A DNA stretch of 64,000 nucleotides from Batillaria attramentaria (lineage: Eukaryota > Mollusca > Gastropoda > Batillariidae), in the NCBI GenBank assembly GCA_018292915.2, contig JACVVK020000310.1:1-64000 (forward strand), read 5' to 3'. The position numbers were made by a program, and so were the translations under genes. This document shows, piece after piece, positions 47,748 to 58,430 of this stretch; positions within the stretch are counted from its first letter, which is position 1; each line of letters opens with the position of its first letter. The notes under the pieces were generated by a model. The model was not told the DNA's origin. It made no database searches and saw only the letters and a program-made list of their open reading frames with translations.

Positions 47748-50700
47748 CTGTTGGGGACAAAGAAAAGAAAAGATTTGGCATCAGGCAGGGGAAAAACAGG
47801 AAACAGGGAGACGACTGAAAAAAAAAAATTTAAGTCACAGATTTTAATTTCTTTTAAAAAAAACAAAACAAATAAAACAGCAACAAACACCAACAAAAAT
47901 GAAATAAACACCAAAATCAAATCAAAACAAACTAAAAACGAACAAAAACAAATGGCACAACACAAAACTCAGATCAATTGCATTACAACTGAATGGTTTA
48001 AAATCATTACAGGTGAAAACCCTAACGTTGATCGAAATTCAGAAATTAATAATAATGAGTACTGTATTGGCGCTTTACCCAATTTCATGAATCGGCTCAA
48101 AACGCCACGAACTGAACCCAACACACGCTCACGTGAATCACACGCATTCTCTCACACACTGGACACAAACACCTTACAATCACGTGGTGCGAAGGGTCAG
48201 CTCAGCTATTTAAGTTTTGGAATTTAGAATTGCATTTATTTTTCAAATTTTGTGGACTGAACATTTCCAAAGCAGAGGGGGAGGAAGCCGGAGTGCCCGG
48301 AGAGAACCCCAAACGATCGGCCCGATTGATCAGTGCCACATACGAGAAGGAAAAATTTGTTGCCCCGAGTGGGACTCAAACCCCTGACCTCTCGCATTGG
48401 TGACAAGTCTCTTAGCCACTAGACCACTGACCGCCCCCTATTGCTATTGTAAACCTCCAAGCACCTGAACGGTTTATCTCCAGAGTGTATGCCCATGTGT
48501 ATCCTAAGCCCGCTAGCCTGGATGAACGATGTCCCGCAAACTGAACACAAATACGGCTTCTCCCCGGTGTGGCTTCGCTGGTGCAGTTTCAAATGGCTGG
48601 ACTGGGAGAACCTCTTGCCGCACTGCTTGCACGTGAATGGTTTCTCGCCTGTGTGAACGCGGAAATGCTTCTTCAGGTTGGAGGCGCTGGTGAAGCCCAT
48701 ACCACACTCGTGACAAATCAGCGTTTTTCCCGCGGCCGATCTCTCGGGCAGCACTTTGCGTTTGGGGGCCTGCAAGCATAAACGGGGCTTGAAATAGTCT
48801 ATGATCGGAAAGGAGGAAAAGTGCAAGGCATCTAGTGTTGAAGTGGGAAAGTCAAAAGCGCGCCTCTGCAAAGTAGATGCGATATGCTAGGGGTGTCTGG
48901 CGGAATGTTCCCCCCTCCATCCCATAAAAAAAATTAAATCAGTGCAATTTGGTATGTTTTGGCATGATTTTAAATGCTTGAGGAGGAAACACACTTTTTT
49001 TGGGGGGGGGGGGGGGGAGAAAAATTTGTAGCCAAACGTGGAAATCTGCCAAAAGATGGAAGATTTTAACTGAGTAATTAACATAATTACCGTAAAGTTC
49101 TGTCTATTGAGTGCACCTTTACATATAAGCCACACCCTCTAAATGTAAAAAGAAAAGAAAAAACAAAAAAAGGGATTTTTTTATCACAAATAAGCCACAC
49201 TGGTTATAAGCTGCAGATATATATGCAACTACATTACTGTGTACAGACATATATATATATATATACGTCAAAGATTATCTATGACATATCATTGCAGCTT
49301 TTCTGTGCAGCATCATATTGTCACAGATCTGAAAGCATTTCTTTTAGAACATTATCAGTGACCATTCACTCATTATATATAACAGAAACTCGCATTTCAT
49401 GAATGTTATCGGTAAACACGATGTAGTGAGTGACAAGGAAGCTAAAAATAGACAAGGGTGTGATGCTCCTGGAATCGGAAAAATCCGCAAATAAACCGCA
49501 TCGTTGTTTAAGCCGCAGGGTTTTAACCTGGAGGAAAAAGTCGCGGCTTATAGTCCGAACTTTATGGTATACACTAGCAGTAACAGTCACCAAATACAAC
49601 AGACAGTTACTACAAACATGCAGCAGCAGCCATGTTTTTACATTTTTTCTATTATCCGATAGAAGCAGCAGTAGAAGAAGGAGAAGTAGCAGCAGCATAC
49701 TACTCAAAATAATTCAATGGCCACTGTGGAAGAAGAAGACAGTATTACAAATACAACTGCCATCAATCATCCTAGTCTGTTACTGCAGCTTAGTTGGTAT
49801 AAATCGCCCATTAGGGGGTGCCAATGTAATTTATGTATAGCAGTCATGCGCAGGAGGGGCAAATAAACTCCAGTCGCCCACTTGTGAGGGGGGCGATTGT
49901 ATCTCCGGGGTCTCCGATGTACTCAGGGGTCTGGTGAAGTGAAGTTACGGGGCCACTGACTTCGTTCTCTGATTTTATGCGAAATATTGACGGAATTGAC
50001 TGGTATACATAAATTTGCACCCCGTAACGGGTGAACTATACCAAATGAGCTATATTGCAGCAAGCAGAGTTACAATAATTTGATTTTGGCACCCAAGTTT
50101 ATTCAAACAAATAAAAACACAAACAAATGACAATCATAATGGTCAAAAATAAAATTACCATGGTGAATATGGAAGCTGCATCAGACGTCTTATCTGCAGT
50201 TGCCAATGGTCGTTTTCTGCTGGCTTGGCCGTTTCCACCCAAAGGGAGAGAAGAAGAAGATGGGACTTTTTTACCCGAATCCTGCGTGGGACGCCTTCTT
50301 AGCCTGGCCTTCGCTACGTCAGTCGTATCAGGCTGCTCACCTGCCACGCGTATTGGTAAATTGGCAACCTGCAGTCGTACCAATGGGATAACTGGTAGCG
50401 TAACAATTATTTTTTGTCCACTGCTGTCCTCTGCTTCAAGATTCACATACTCGCCGCTGGACAAAGATTCAAGGGATGGTTTCGATGAAGTTTGTCCCTT
50501 CAGTGTCTTAGTGCTTCTGCGAGTTCTACTTCTTGTGTTCATTCCTTTTTCTTCTGATTTTCCACGCTCCGGCGCTCGCTTTTTGTGTGGTCTATTTTTC
50601 CTGCAGCTGTGAGGTTGCAGCTTTTCGTTTGTTAATGCATCAGTTTCACCAACACCAGATATGTAAAACATGCTGACTCCTCCGTACCAATTTTGAACCT

Positions 50701-53700
50701 GAGTATCGAGTCCCAAATTTCCCGCCTCCAAGTTGAGGGCGGTCGTGTTCTCTGGGCCAGAGCTCCCTGCTGCTTCAAATTCCGTGTCCCTCTCGGAAAC
50801 ATCTGCTCCGACATCTGCCTCTACTTCACTCATAACGAAGGTGTCAGGCTGGTTTTCTGTGACACCACCGGTAACATTTTCCTCAAGTGCCTCAGAATTT
50901 TGGTGCGCTGATAGATCTGTGTTGTCCATTGCCCCAGTGACATGATTTCCATCTGCAAGCTTTCGGCCTCCTACGTGAACTCCGTTCTCATCTGGCGTAC
51001 AGTACTCGGCATCATCATGGCTAGACTCGTCACCTGCTGTCTCCATGCAACCTGTGTCAGAAGTGAACGATAGGGATGCAAGACCTCCACAGGACTCTTC
51101 AGCCTGGGAAGTTTCTGTCAAGGTCGCTGTTGGCTCTCGTTCTGGTTCCCCTATAGCGCTGCTGACAGTATACTGGTCAAAATCATCATTCTGGGAGGTA
51201 TCATCTGAAGGAACGAGCACTGGCATGCTCAGGATGGCATTCTTTGGATGAAATGATCGTCCCGACGTCGGTTTGGCTGTACAGTTAATTTCGGATTTGA
51301 TTTTACCTGGCGCAGCATTTACAACAACTGGATTGGAAGTTAGTGGTAAGGATGCTCTTTTCTCAGTGGCACTGGACACCCCAGATATCACTGGTGCATC
51401 ATCTGTCACAGAAACGGGAAAACTTGCTGCATCATCCACTGCAGGTCGAGGAACGCCTAGTGTATCATTTGACGGAGATACAGGAATGCCTGGTGCATCG
51501 TCCGCCAGAAAGACAGGAATGTCTGATGCATCATGCACTACAGGTTGAGGAATGTCTGGTGCTGGAGAGACAGGAATGTGTGGTGCAACGTCTGTGGTAG
51601 AAACAGGAATGGTCCCTGTACCATCTGCTGGAGACACCAAAATGCTTGGTGTACATACCGAAAGGCCTGGTGCATCATCCACTGGATATGGAGAAATGAT
51701 GGGTGCATCATCCACTGGATATGGAGAAATGCTGGTTGCATCATCCACTGGAGATGGATAAATGATGGGTGCGTCGTCCACTGGGGATAGAGAAATGATC
51801 GGTACATCATCCACTGGGGATGGAGAAATGCTGGTTGCATCATCCACTGGGAATGGAGAAGTGACTGGTGCATCATCCACTGGGGATGGAGAAATGATGG
51901 GTGCATCATCCACTGGGGATGGAGAAATGATGGGTGCATCATCCACTGGAGATACAGGAATGCCTGGTGTGTCATCTGTCGGAGAGAGGGGAGCACCCTC
52001 TGCATCATCATCTGTCGGAGAGAGGGGAGCACCTTCTGAATCATCATCTGTTGGAGACAAGTACCCTGCAGACAGGCGGTCAGCCTTTGGAGTATGAAGC
52101 TCAACAATCTGATCGTCATTCACTGCCCCCTGGTCTGTAGGCGCCTCCTCCGCGAAGTGAATTTCAAAGTCGTCCGCAAAAGACACATCACTGATAACGT
52201 TGATTGGACTCCCCTCTGATGGAACCGTTTTTGTTGAACTTGAAGGCTGGGGCAAGCTACGACTGTTATCAGAGACAGGCACAGACTTCCCATCAGCTGC
52301 GGAAGTATCTGAACAATTGCTGTTGGACTGGCATGGTGCTGGAACCGCTGGGGGAACTTCCTGCTCGTCTTTTCCAGCCGCTCCAGTACTCTCTGAAGTG
52401 TCCTGTGTGTGTGCAGTGCAAGTTTGGGAAGGAAGACTGGAATTCTGTGCAGCATCGTATTGCAGTTTGCAGCGTTTAGTTTGGCCATGAACGTGCGTCT
52501 CGCAGAGACAGTGGCTTTTATGTAGTGAATCGTTGTTATTCTCAAAATTGCTCCTGTCAGTTGAAACATCTGAACCAACAGTAGGGAACAGCAGCTGCGA
52601 AGGACTGCATGCTTCTGTAGTAAGCACCTCATGAATCTTCCTATTTTCTGTAGCCAGTGGTACTTCAGTAGTTGTCCTTCTTGCAACAGCCCCCTCTTCT
52701 GTTGGGTTGGTGCGCTGCAAACTGTCAGAAGAGTGAGCAAAGGGAGAGAATGAGTGAGAGCCTGATGGGAGTTGTCTGCACTTGGGGCAAAGACTGTCAA
52801 GGGGTGCCTGGCAGTGAGTACAGCAAGGCACAGTGCTGGCCTGGTGCCTGGTCCTGTCATAACTGCAACAGGAAACAAAATAGAATAATTTCATATCTAA
52901 TGCTGGAGGGCAGGTTACAAGGTTGAAGTGTGGGTGGGTTTTTTTTTTTTTTTTTTAATGAACTTTTATAATGGAGATGGCTGAATTTTTTGTTAGCGAT
53001 TCATAATACCCCCCCCCCCCCACCCCCAAAGAAAAAAACAACCCCTAAACAACAACAAAACAAGAAAAACAAACAACAACAACAACAACAACGGGGGTGA
53101 GCAGTGGTCTAATAGGTAGTACGTCAGATTTAGCCGCTGTGCTACTGAACGGCCGTCACCAATGTCACAGCGATGAAGCGTGGGTTCGAGCCCAGGTTGA
53201 GCTTGTGATACGTGATACCGGTTTTTTCCTGGCTGCCAGACTGCTCATTGGGGGTTTCTCTCCGGGCCATCCGGCTTTCCTCCCCCAGCAAAAAATTGTT
53301 AAAAAATATAGGATAGGTATTGGGTGGCGCTGCACCATGGTGACGCGCTTCCCCTGGGGGAAGCAGCCCAAATTTCCCAAAAGGGATAATAAAGTAGTAA
53401 AAACAACAACAAACAAACAAAACCAAAGAAGAAGAAGAAGAACAACAACAACAGGAACAAAAATACCATCACCACCACACACACCCAAACACACATCTTA
53501 CTACAAAGACTTCAGCTATCAGTATGTTTAAATGCACAACAAGTTTAGAGCTACAGTGTATTATAGCCTATAGCTTTTGGCGACACCCACGTATTGCGTG
53601 GAAATCAATGATCGAACAGGCACTTACTGTTCCACCAGGTAGTGGATGATTTCTCGGTCGCTGGTAAAACCATGAGCTGCCCCAATCTGCTGCCAGCGGT

Positions 53701-53803
53701 CTTTGACATCTCCAAGGAGGTGATGCAGCCAGTCTCCCTGAAGCTGCCTCACCGCCACTGCTCCAGTTCCATGGTCGTCCAGGTCCACTGATGAAGGTTC
53801 CAT
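47252..53803 (-). CDS. C2H2 zinc-finger protein, 9 fingers, acidic repeat region (gene Znf-L)
   Basis: Spliced gene with four coding exons: 53803-53628, 52862-50159, 48769-48465 and 47747-47252. The phases close exactly (2, 0, 2) and give 3681 nt, i.e. 1226 aa plus TAA. Residues 34-60 hold a helical segment (W37, G41, I52, L56, Y60). A C-x2-C-x7-C-x2-C knuckle follows (C73, C76, C84, C87). Next comes a long low-complexity, Ser/Pro/Asp-rich stretch with about twenty 11-residue repeats of the type [11 protein letters not shown], then a basic segment. Nine C2H2 fingers end the protein, starting near residues 979, 1007, 1035, 1063, 1091, 1119, 1148, 1176 and 1204, mostly joined by TGEKP-type linkers. 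The last finger ends one residue before the stop. The family role is sequence-specific DNA binding in the nucleus; the acidic region could be an activation or partner-binding domain (inference). The start ATG at 53803 is in a good context (ACCATGG), and it is the frame that stays open across the first junction. An extra small exon in the 50158-48770 intron cannot be excluded. Confidence 0.85.
48043..48437 (-). mobile_element. SINE A, full length, next to a Znf-L donor site
   Basis: Minus orientation, i.e. sense to the zinc-finger gene. Its head starts 27 bp after the exon 3 donor (48464). Head, central domain and (ATT)n tail are all present. Confidence 0.85.
48465..48769 (-). CDS. Znf-L coding exon 3 (fingers 1-3)
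   Basis: The acceptor is TGCTTGCAG just before 48769, and the donor is CAG followed by GTGCTT at 48464. 305 nt, entering in phase 0 and leaving in phase 2. It begins [11 protein letters not shown] and carries three complete C2H2 fingers. Finger 4 is split by the intron directly before its first cysteine. Confidence 0.85.
49090..49567. mobile_element. TIR MITE with TA target, in Znf-L intron
   Basis: TA at 49088-49089 and 49568-49569. Inverted ends: CCGTAAAGTTCTGTCTAT and, on the other strand, CCATAAAGTTCGGACTATAA. ATAAGCC motifs recur inside. It resembles a very widespread animal MITE with an 'ACTATAAGCCGC' inner end; the superfamily is not determined. Confidence 0.65.
50159..52862 (-). CDS. 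Znf-L coding exon 2 (knuckle plus acidic repeats)
   Basis: A 2704-nt exon. The acceptor is TTGCAG at 52868-52863, and the donor is ATG followed by GTAATT at 50158 (phase 0). It opens with YDRTRHQ and the cysteine knuckle [16 protein letters not shown]. The middle part is rich in Ser, Thr, Asp and Pro with few basic residues. The end carries basic patches ([17 protein letters not shown]) that could serve as nuclear localisation signals. If the donor is not used, the frame reads 19 more residues, a strongly hydrophobic tail, to a TAA at 50099-50101. Confidence 0.8.
51370..52080 (-). repeat. In-frame 33-bp coding minisatellite (11-aa acidic repeats)
   Basis: Inside exon 2 of Znf-L, about twenty units of 33 nt keep the reading frame. 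The best-conserved central units (about 51660-51960) read [11 protein letters not shown]. Outer units decay to forms such as [12 protein letters not shown] and [11 protein letters not shown]. Every well-conserved unit carries the DD pair and no lysine or arginine, so the block is strongly acidic and probably unstructured. Copy number is likely to vary between alleles. Confidence 0.85.
53094..53395 (+). mobile_element. SINE C in Znf-L intron 1
   Basis: tRNA-like head with GTGGTCTAATAGGTAG and B box GGGTTCGAGCCC. The middle, TCTCTCCGGGCCATCCGGCT, is shared with SINE A, followed by a different 3' part and an A/C-rich tail. It is antisense to the gene. Confidence 0.65.
53628..53803 (-). CDS. Znf-L coding exon 1 (helical module)
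   Basis: Starts [12 protein letters not shown] and ends with CA before a GTAAGT donor (phase 2). It encodes the RWQQIG...[11 protein letters not shown] segment. Another ATG lies upstream at 53891 in a different frame and runs through this exon, but after splicing that frame would hit TGA at once, so 53803 is preferred. The exon aligns by residue spacing with the exon at 56486-56682 of the neighbouring plus-strand gene, with identical intron phase. Confidence 0.8.
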
Positions 53804-55125
53804 GGTTGGTTGGGTTCGTACAGTTGAGGAGTCTGGTGACTGTGTTCACAGTTGCCTTTGCATAAAGTTTCAGTGCCTTTCCTGTCTCCATTCCTGCATG
53901 CGGTGTGCATGTGCAGTTTCTGACTATTGGTTAATCAGCAGGCAAAAAAACTGAAAGAGGAAACATGACATATGGCATTGAAGACAAGCAGCAAGCACAT
54001 ATTTATCTACGTGAAAATGCAAGGCTACGGGCATCTCAGTGCAGTTTTGCTTGTGATCTTTGGATTTCTCTCCCTCACACCCTGTCAATGACAAGACACG
54101 GGTCTTTAACATTCACAGTGTCGCGCATTGGAACCATAAAAGTTAGCCTGGACGACAGAAACGGAAAGTAGACTAATATGCTTAGATGTGTACGCCGTAC
54201 ACTGTACACGTTTGCACGCAGTTGTACATTCCACCGTTGAAAATCAGAATATGCTTCTGGTACAAAAAGCCGCTTAAATGGTCAAACTATTTTTTCAAAA
54301 GCTGTTATCCTACAAACCAGCTGGTAAGCAGTACGGGTATCATCTTGACTTGTCAAGTCATGAAGATTGTAAAATATACCAACAGAGCTGCTCTCTAGTG
54401 CTGCTACATTGTTGCGTATAAAAAAGAAAGCTTTTGATAAAATGCAGGCCTTGAAATATTTTTGTGCGTATTTTGTAGTAGAATTAGTATCAGTAATATA
54501 TTGGAGACGTACGATGCATATTGCAAACAAATATTATAATACGAAACAATGTGTAGTATCTTCGCATCGAAATTCCAAGATGGTGTCCTCCGCTGACAAC
54601 GAAAAGCTGAAACATACATTTCTTTCCTAGGTGAGAGACTGATCGATTATCCAGCGAACAGGATTGCTCAAAGGGGCTGAACAGTAAAGCACTGCTTACC
54701 AGAATACGTACTGTGGGCCTTCGGCTTTGAAATCCAGTCCATGTTTCCCAAATTCAACGTTTTAGTACGGCACTAATGCTTTTGCAAGAACTAGCTGTGA
54801 GTGTGAAACACACTAGAGCGACTCAGCTTCTTTTTTTCAGTATATCAAGCGACCTTCATGCTGCGGTCTCCTGAACAAAATATGGAGCACCAGAGTGTTC
54901 TTTTTTACCCCAAGCATGTCTCAGTTATTTTTATTTACTGCCCGTGATTTTACACTGATGACAGAATAGCACTAGCAGTTAACATTCTGTTGTTGTTGTT
55001 TAGGTTAATGGGGTGAAATTTATTTGAGCCTAAAGACAATTTTCACATTTTTATGTGGAAGTTGAATTGAAAAGTATGATGCATGCGTATGTACATAAAA
55101 TGAAAAGTTTTATTTTCTGTTGTAG
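53804..55125. promoter_or_regulatory. Intergenic region between divergent Znf genes; candidate bidirectional promoter
   Basis: The two start codons face away from each other 1.34 kb apart, so both promoters must lie here or in upstream noncoding exons. A possible noncoding first exon for the right-hand gene ends at a CCTAG/GTGAGA donor (54630/54631). It would splice to 55126, leaving a small open frame (MVSSADNEKLKHTFLS) as a uORF. No TATA box or other core element can be called with confidence. Confidence 0.35.
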
Positions 55126-55144
55126 GTTGACCTGACTGCTAGAA

Positions 55145-55864
55145 ATGGAGTCCAGTCACTTAATCACCCAGCTGCAGTTATTGTCAGCGTCATGCCCTGA
55201 AAACAGTTTGCTGACAGCGTCGCAGTTGCCAGAACCACGGATTCCGAGAGTTTATCCCGCTCAGAACTCCCATCTGCTACAACAAACAAACGCACAGTCT
55301 ATCAAGACAGAATTTTCAGCACAGCAGGAATTATGTGTGCCTCTGGAAGTTGAAGACAACATGGACATTACGAAGCCAGAAAAAGGAATGTTCAGTTCAG
55401 GAGAGGAAGACGATGAATCAACAAAAGCAGTAAAGCAAGCTGTGGAGGCTGTGTCCAAAGCTTTCGGTCCCAAAACTGATTCCTTAAGGTCCCATTCCGT
55501 GTCTTGCAGCAAGAACACAGACCTACAAGTACATTCTCAAAATGCAAAGCTTACCAAAGTGCCTTCTCGACACCAAACATTTACCAACACAAATCAAACT
55601 TCACTGGGTTCAACAGAGGAAAGTTCTGATGGTTCAGAGAGAGCGCCAGAGAAATGTGGGAAAAGAGGAGGAAAGAGGGTGCATGGGAGGGGAGGCAAAT
55701 CCCAGGCTGGTCCTGTGGAAGATGCTGGAGATGCGCATTTAGAGAGGACTGGATCGCAGTCTCAGCCCAACACATGTAACGACAACGAAGAATTGATGGA
55801 TCTACACATACAGTTCCAGCAACCCAAGTCAGCACCGATAACCAGAGCAATGTTGGCTGTGAAG
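55145..55864 (+). CDS. Znf-R coding exon A (low-complexity N-terminus)
   Basis: ATG at 55145 lies 20 nt after a TGTTGTAG acceptor. The exon encodes 240 residues starting [13 protein letters not shown] and ends at GTGAAG before GTTAAT (phase 0). It is rich in Ser, Glu and Gln, with a short acidic run GEEDDES. Past the donor the frame runs on into a CT-rich intron for about 90 more codons; that extension is not believed to be coding. Confidence 0.75.
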
Positions 55865-58389
55865 GTTAATCTGATCACTATTTATCTTGTCTCAGTATCC
55901 GCATGTTCGTCTGTCCGTCCATTAATCTGTCTATCTGTCTCCATCTCTTTCTTTGTTTATCTGTCTGTCTGTCCCTCTCTCTTGTTTGCTGTCTGCCTCT
56001 TTTTCTATCTGGTCTCTCTGTCTTCAGTGGCAGCTGGCAGTGGCACTGAAGCCTACATGACTTACAAGTTACATGTTAAAGCTGCTTTCCCTAGTGAAGT
56101 ACTTCTATCATCTGTTACTCTATACACATGGCTTTAATCTAAAACTAGTAAAAGCAGAAACATTATTCTAGACTTAGTTTAGTCCTTTTGGCTCCTAGAG
56201 AAGCGTAGGGCCTCAACAGCTCTCCTCCATCTCACTCTGTCCCTGGCGCAGGTCTTGGCCTCCTCCCATGTCAGGCCTGAGTCTCGCAGCTCGCAGTGCA
56301 AGCTCCTCCTCCAGGTTATTCTAGAAGAGATGTATATATAAATTTCTACTGTTTTCTTATTATCAAAAAAATGAAAAAATACATTTATTGATATAATTTT
56401 CTTTTTCCTTGGTGGCTACTTGCACATTGCAATGTATATATATATATATATGTATGGTGAAAAATGAATGATCTGTGTTTTGCAGAAACACAGGAAGGTG
56501 AAACATAATGCATCAACAGTGAAGAAAAGAGGCAGGAAAGCTCGACTGGCGAAGACCCCTCCCGAGATTCACAAGGTGTTGCGACTGAACATGACAGGGG
56601 AAATGTTTGAACGTTGGAGTCGTGTTGGCACTGAGAAAGAACTTTCTACCAACACAGCCATTGCACTCTTTCTTCTACAGCAGTGAGTGTGAATGTTCTA
56701 TTCTAGGCTTCATAAAAGACAACTTTTATTGTGAGAACAGTTATGCTTGTGACGTAGCCTGTACACTCTAAACAGTCAAAGTGACAATACGTTTGCCACA
56801 CTACATCATGGAAAAGTTTGTGTGTCTTCCATGTAAGGAGGTGTCTGTATGCAAAATTTCTTAACTGCGTCTAAATGATATAATAATAATGATGACTTAT
56901 AAGGCGCCTATACATGAAATAAAACAGGCTCTAAGAGCCGTACATCATAAATACATACACCACTTTCATACACACAGACTCACAGGGAACATTCAAAGTT
57001 AAACAATAACTCACAACAAGCAGACTGACACGGTGTGATACCATGTTCTTGTCACCGTTACCTCTTAAATTAAAAGCCCATGTAAAATTCGTAATTTTAT
57101 ATGGAATCTTCATATCACTAAGAGTCACTTCAAGTTCAAGCCACTATTATACATGTGATTTGCAGCGGTCTCGGGCCTAGCAGGAAAGGCCCACGCCTTC
57201 AGTAATAGTGGCTTGAAGCGGCTCGTACTGGTGTGCAGTGGCTTGATCTTTTAAACAAGTCTAATTCCAACATGCACTGTCCGTGGTTGGTGGTCTAGTG
57301 GCAAGAGACTCGGTCACCAATGCGTGAGGTCAGGTTGGAATCCCACTCATGGAAAATAATTCTTTCCTTCTCATACGTCGCACCGTTCTTTCAGGTCGAT
57401 CGTCAGGGGGTTCTCTCTGGGCACTCCGACTTCCTCCCCCGCTGCTTTGGAAACGTTATAAAATCTATAAAAATTTATAAAAATAAAATCTGAAAGTAAA
57501 TGCAATTCTAAATTCTGAAACTTAAATAGCCCGAGCCGACCCTTCGCACGACATGATTGTAATGTGTTCATGTCCAGTTTGTGCGAGAATGCGTGTGATT
57601 CACGTGAGCGTGTGTGTTGGGTTTAGCTCGTAGCGCTTTGAGCCAAATATCTGGGATAAAGTACCTCCATCAATGCAATTATTATTATTATTATTATTAT
57701 TAAATGTGCTTTTTTCAGGTATGAAAAAAGCCAGGAGACGTGCTGCTCTGACTGCGAATCTCCCCTGGTCCTATGTTGCATGAAATGCCAGCTTCCTCCT
57801 TCTGCTGAGAATTCTACTTTTAGTGAAACTGAAAGTGCCGTGGATGACTCTCCCAGCAGGTTGTCTTCTGCAGACAATGACGACAACAGCCAGGATACAG
57901 AGGAAACTGTGGAAGACACTTGTGAACAGTTAGACACTGCAGAAGTAAGTACAGCTAACTTTGAGTTAGACTGAGGTTAGGATCCACAGAACGGGATGTT
58001 GTTGTATGCTGGGGTTTTTCTTACCCAGGTGCAAAAGCTTGCTTCTCTTGACCACAAACATGAAAACCAGGGTTCCTGCGGGTCTTGGAACCTTGAAAAG
58101 TCCCGGGAAAATGAAAGGACTTTCAAAAGTGCATTGTTGAAACTGTGACGGTAGACGACACTGCACTGCTTTCTTGTGCGTGTCCGCTTTCCGCTACATG
58201 TACAAAGCCTTTTGTTTGGTTGTGCATATATATTCACAATGTCACATTTAATGTTGACATTTGCATTACATTACGCTGCAATTTAGTAGTAAAATCCTAG
58301 AAGAGTCCTGGAAATGTTCTAAAATTTGTTTGAAAAACCTATGGGAAGCCTGTAAACAATAAACAAAACAAGGAGACACCACACACTCC

Positions 58390-58430
<41 letters not shown>

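Noticed and set aside
47345..48227. Plus-strand frames of 157 and 215 codons opposite Znf-L fingers
   Set aside because: Antisense of finger codons and A-rich intron; no domain.
51538..52119. Met-rich 193-codon frame and the antisense frames overlapping Znf-L exon 2
   Set aside because: Shadows of the 33-bp coding minisatellite in other frames.
53568..53891. 107-codon frame starting at an upstream ATG (METGKALKLY)
   Set aside because: It overlaps Znf-L exon 1 in another frame; after splicing it would stop immediately, so it is at most a uORF.
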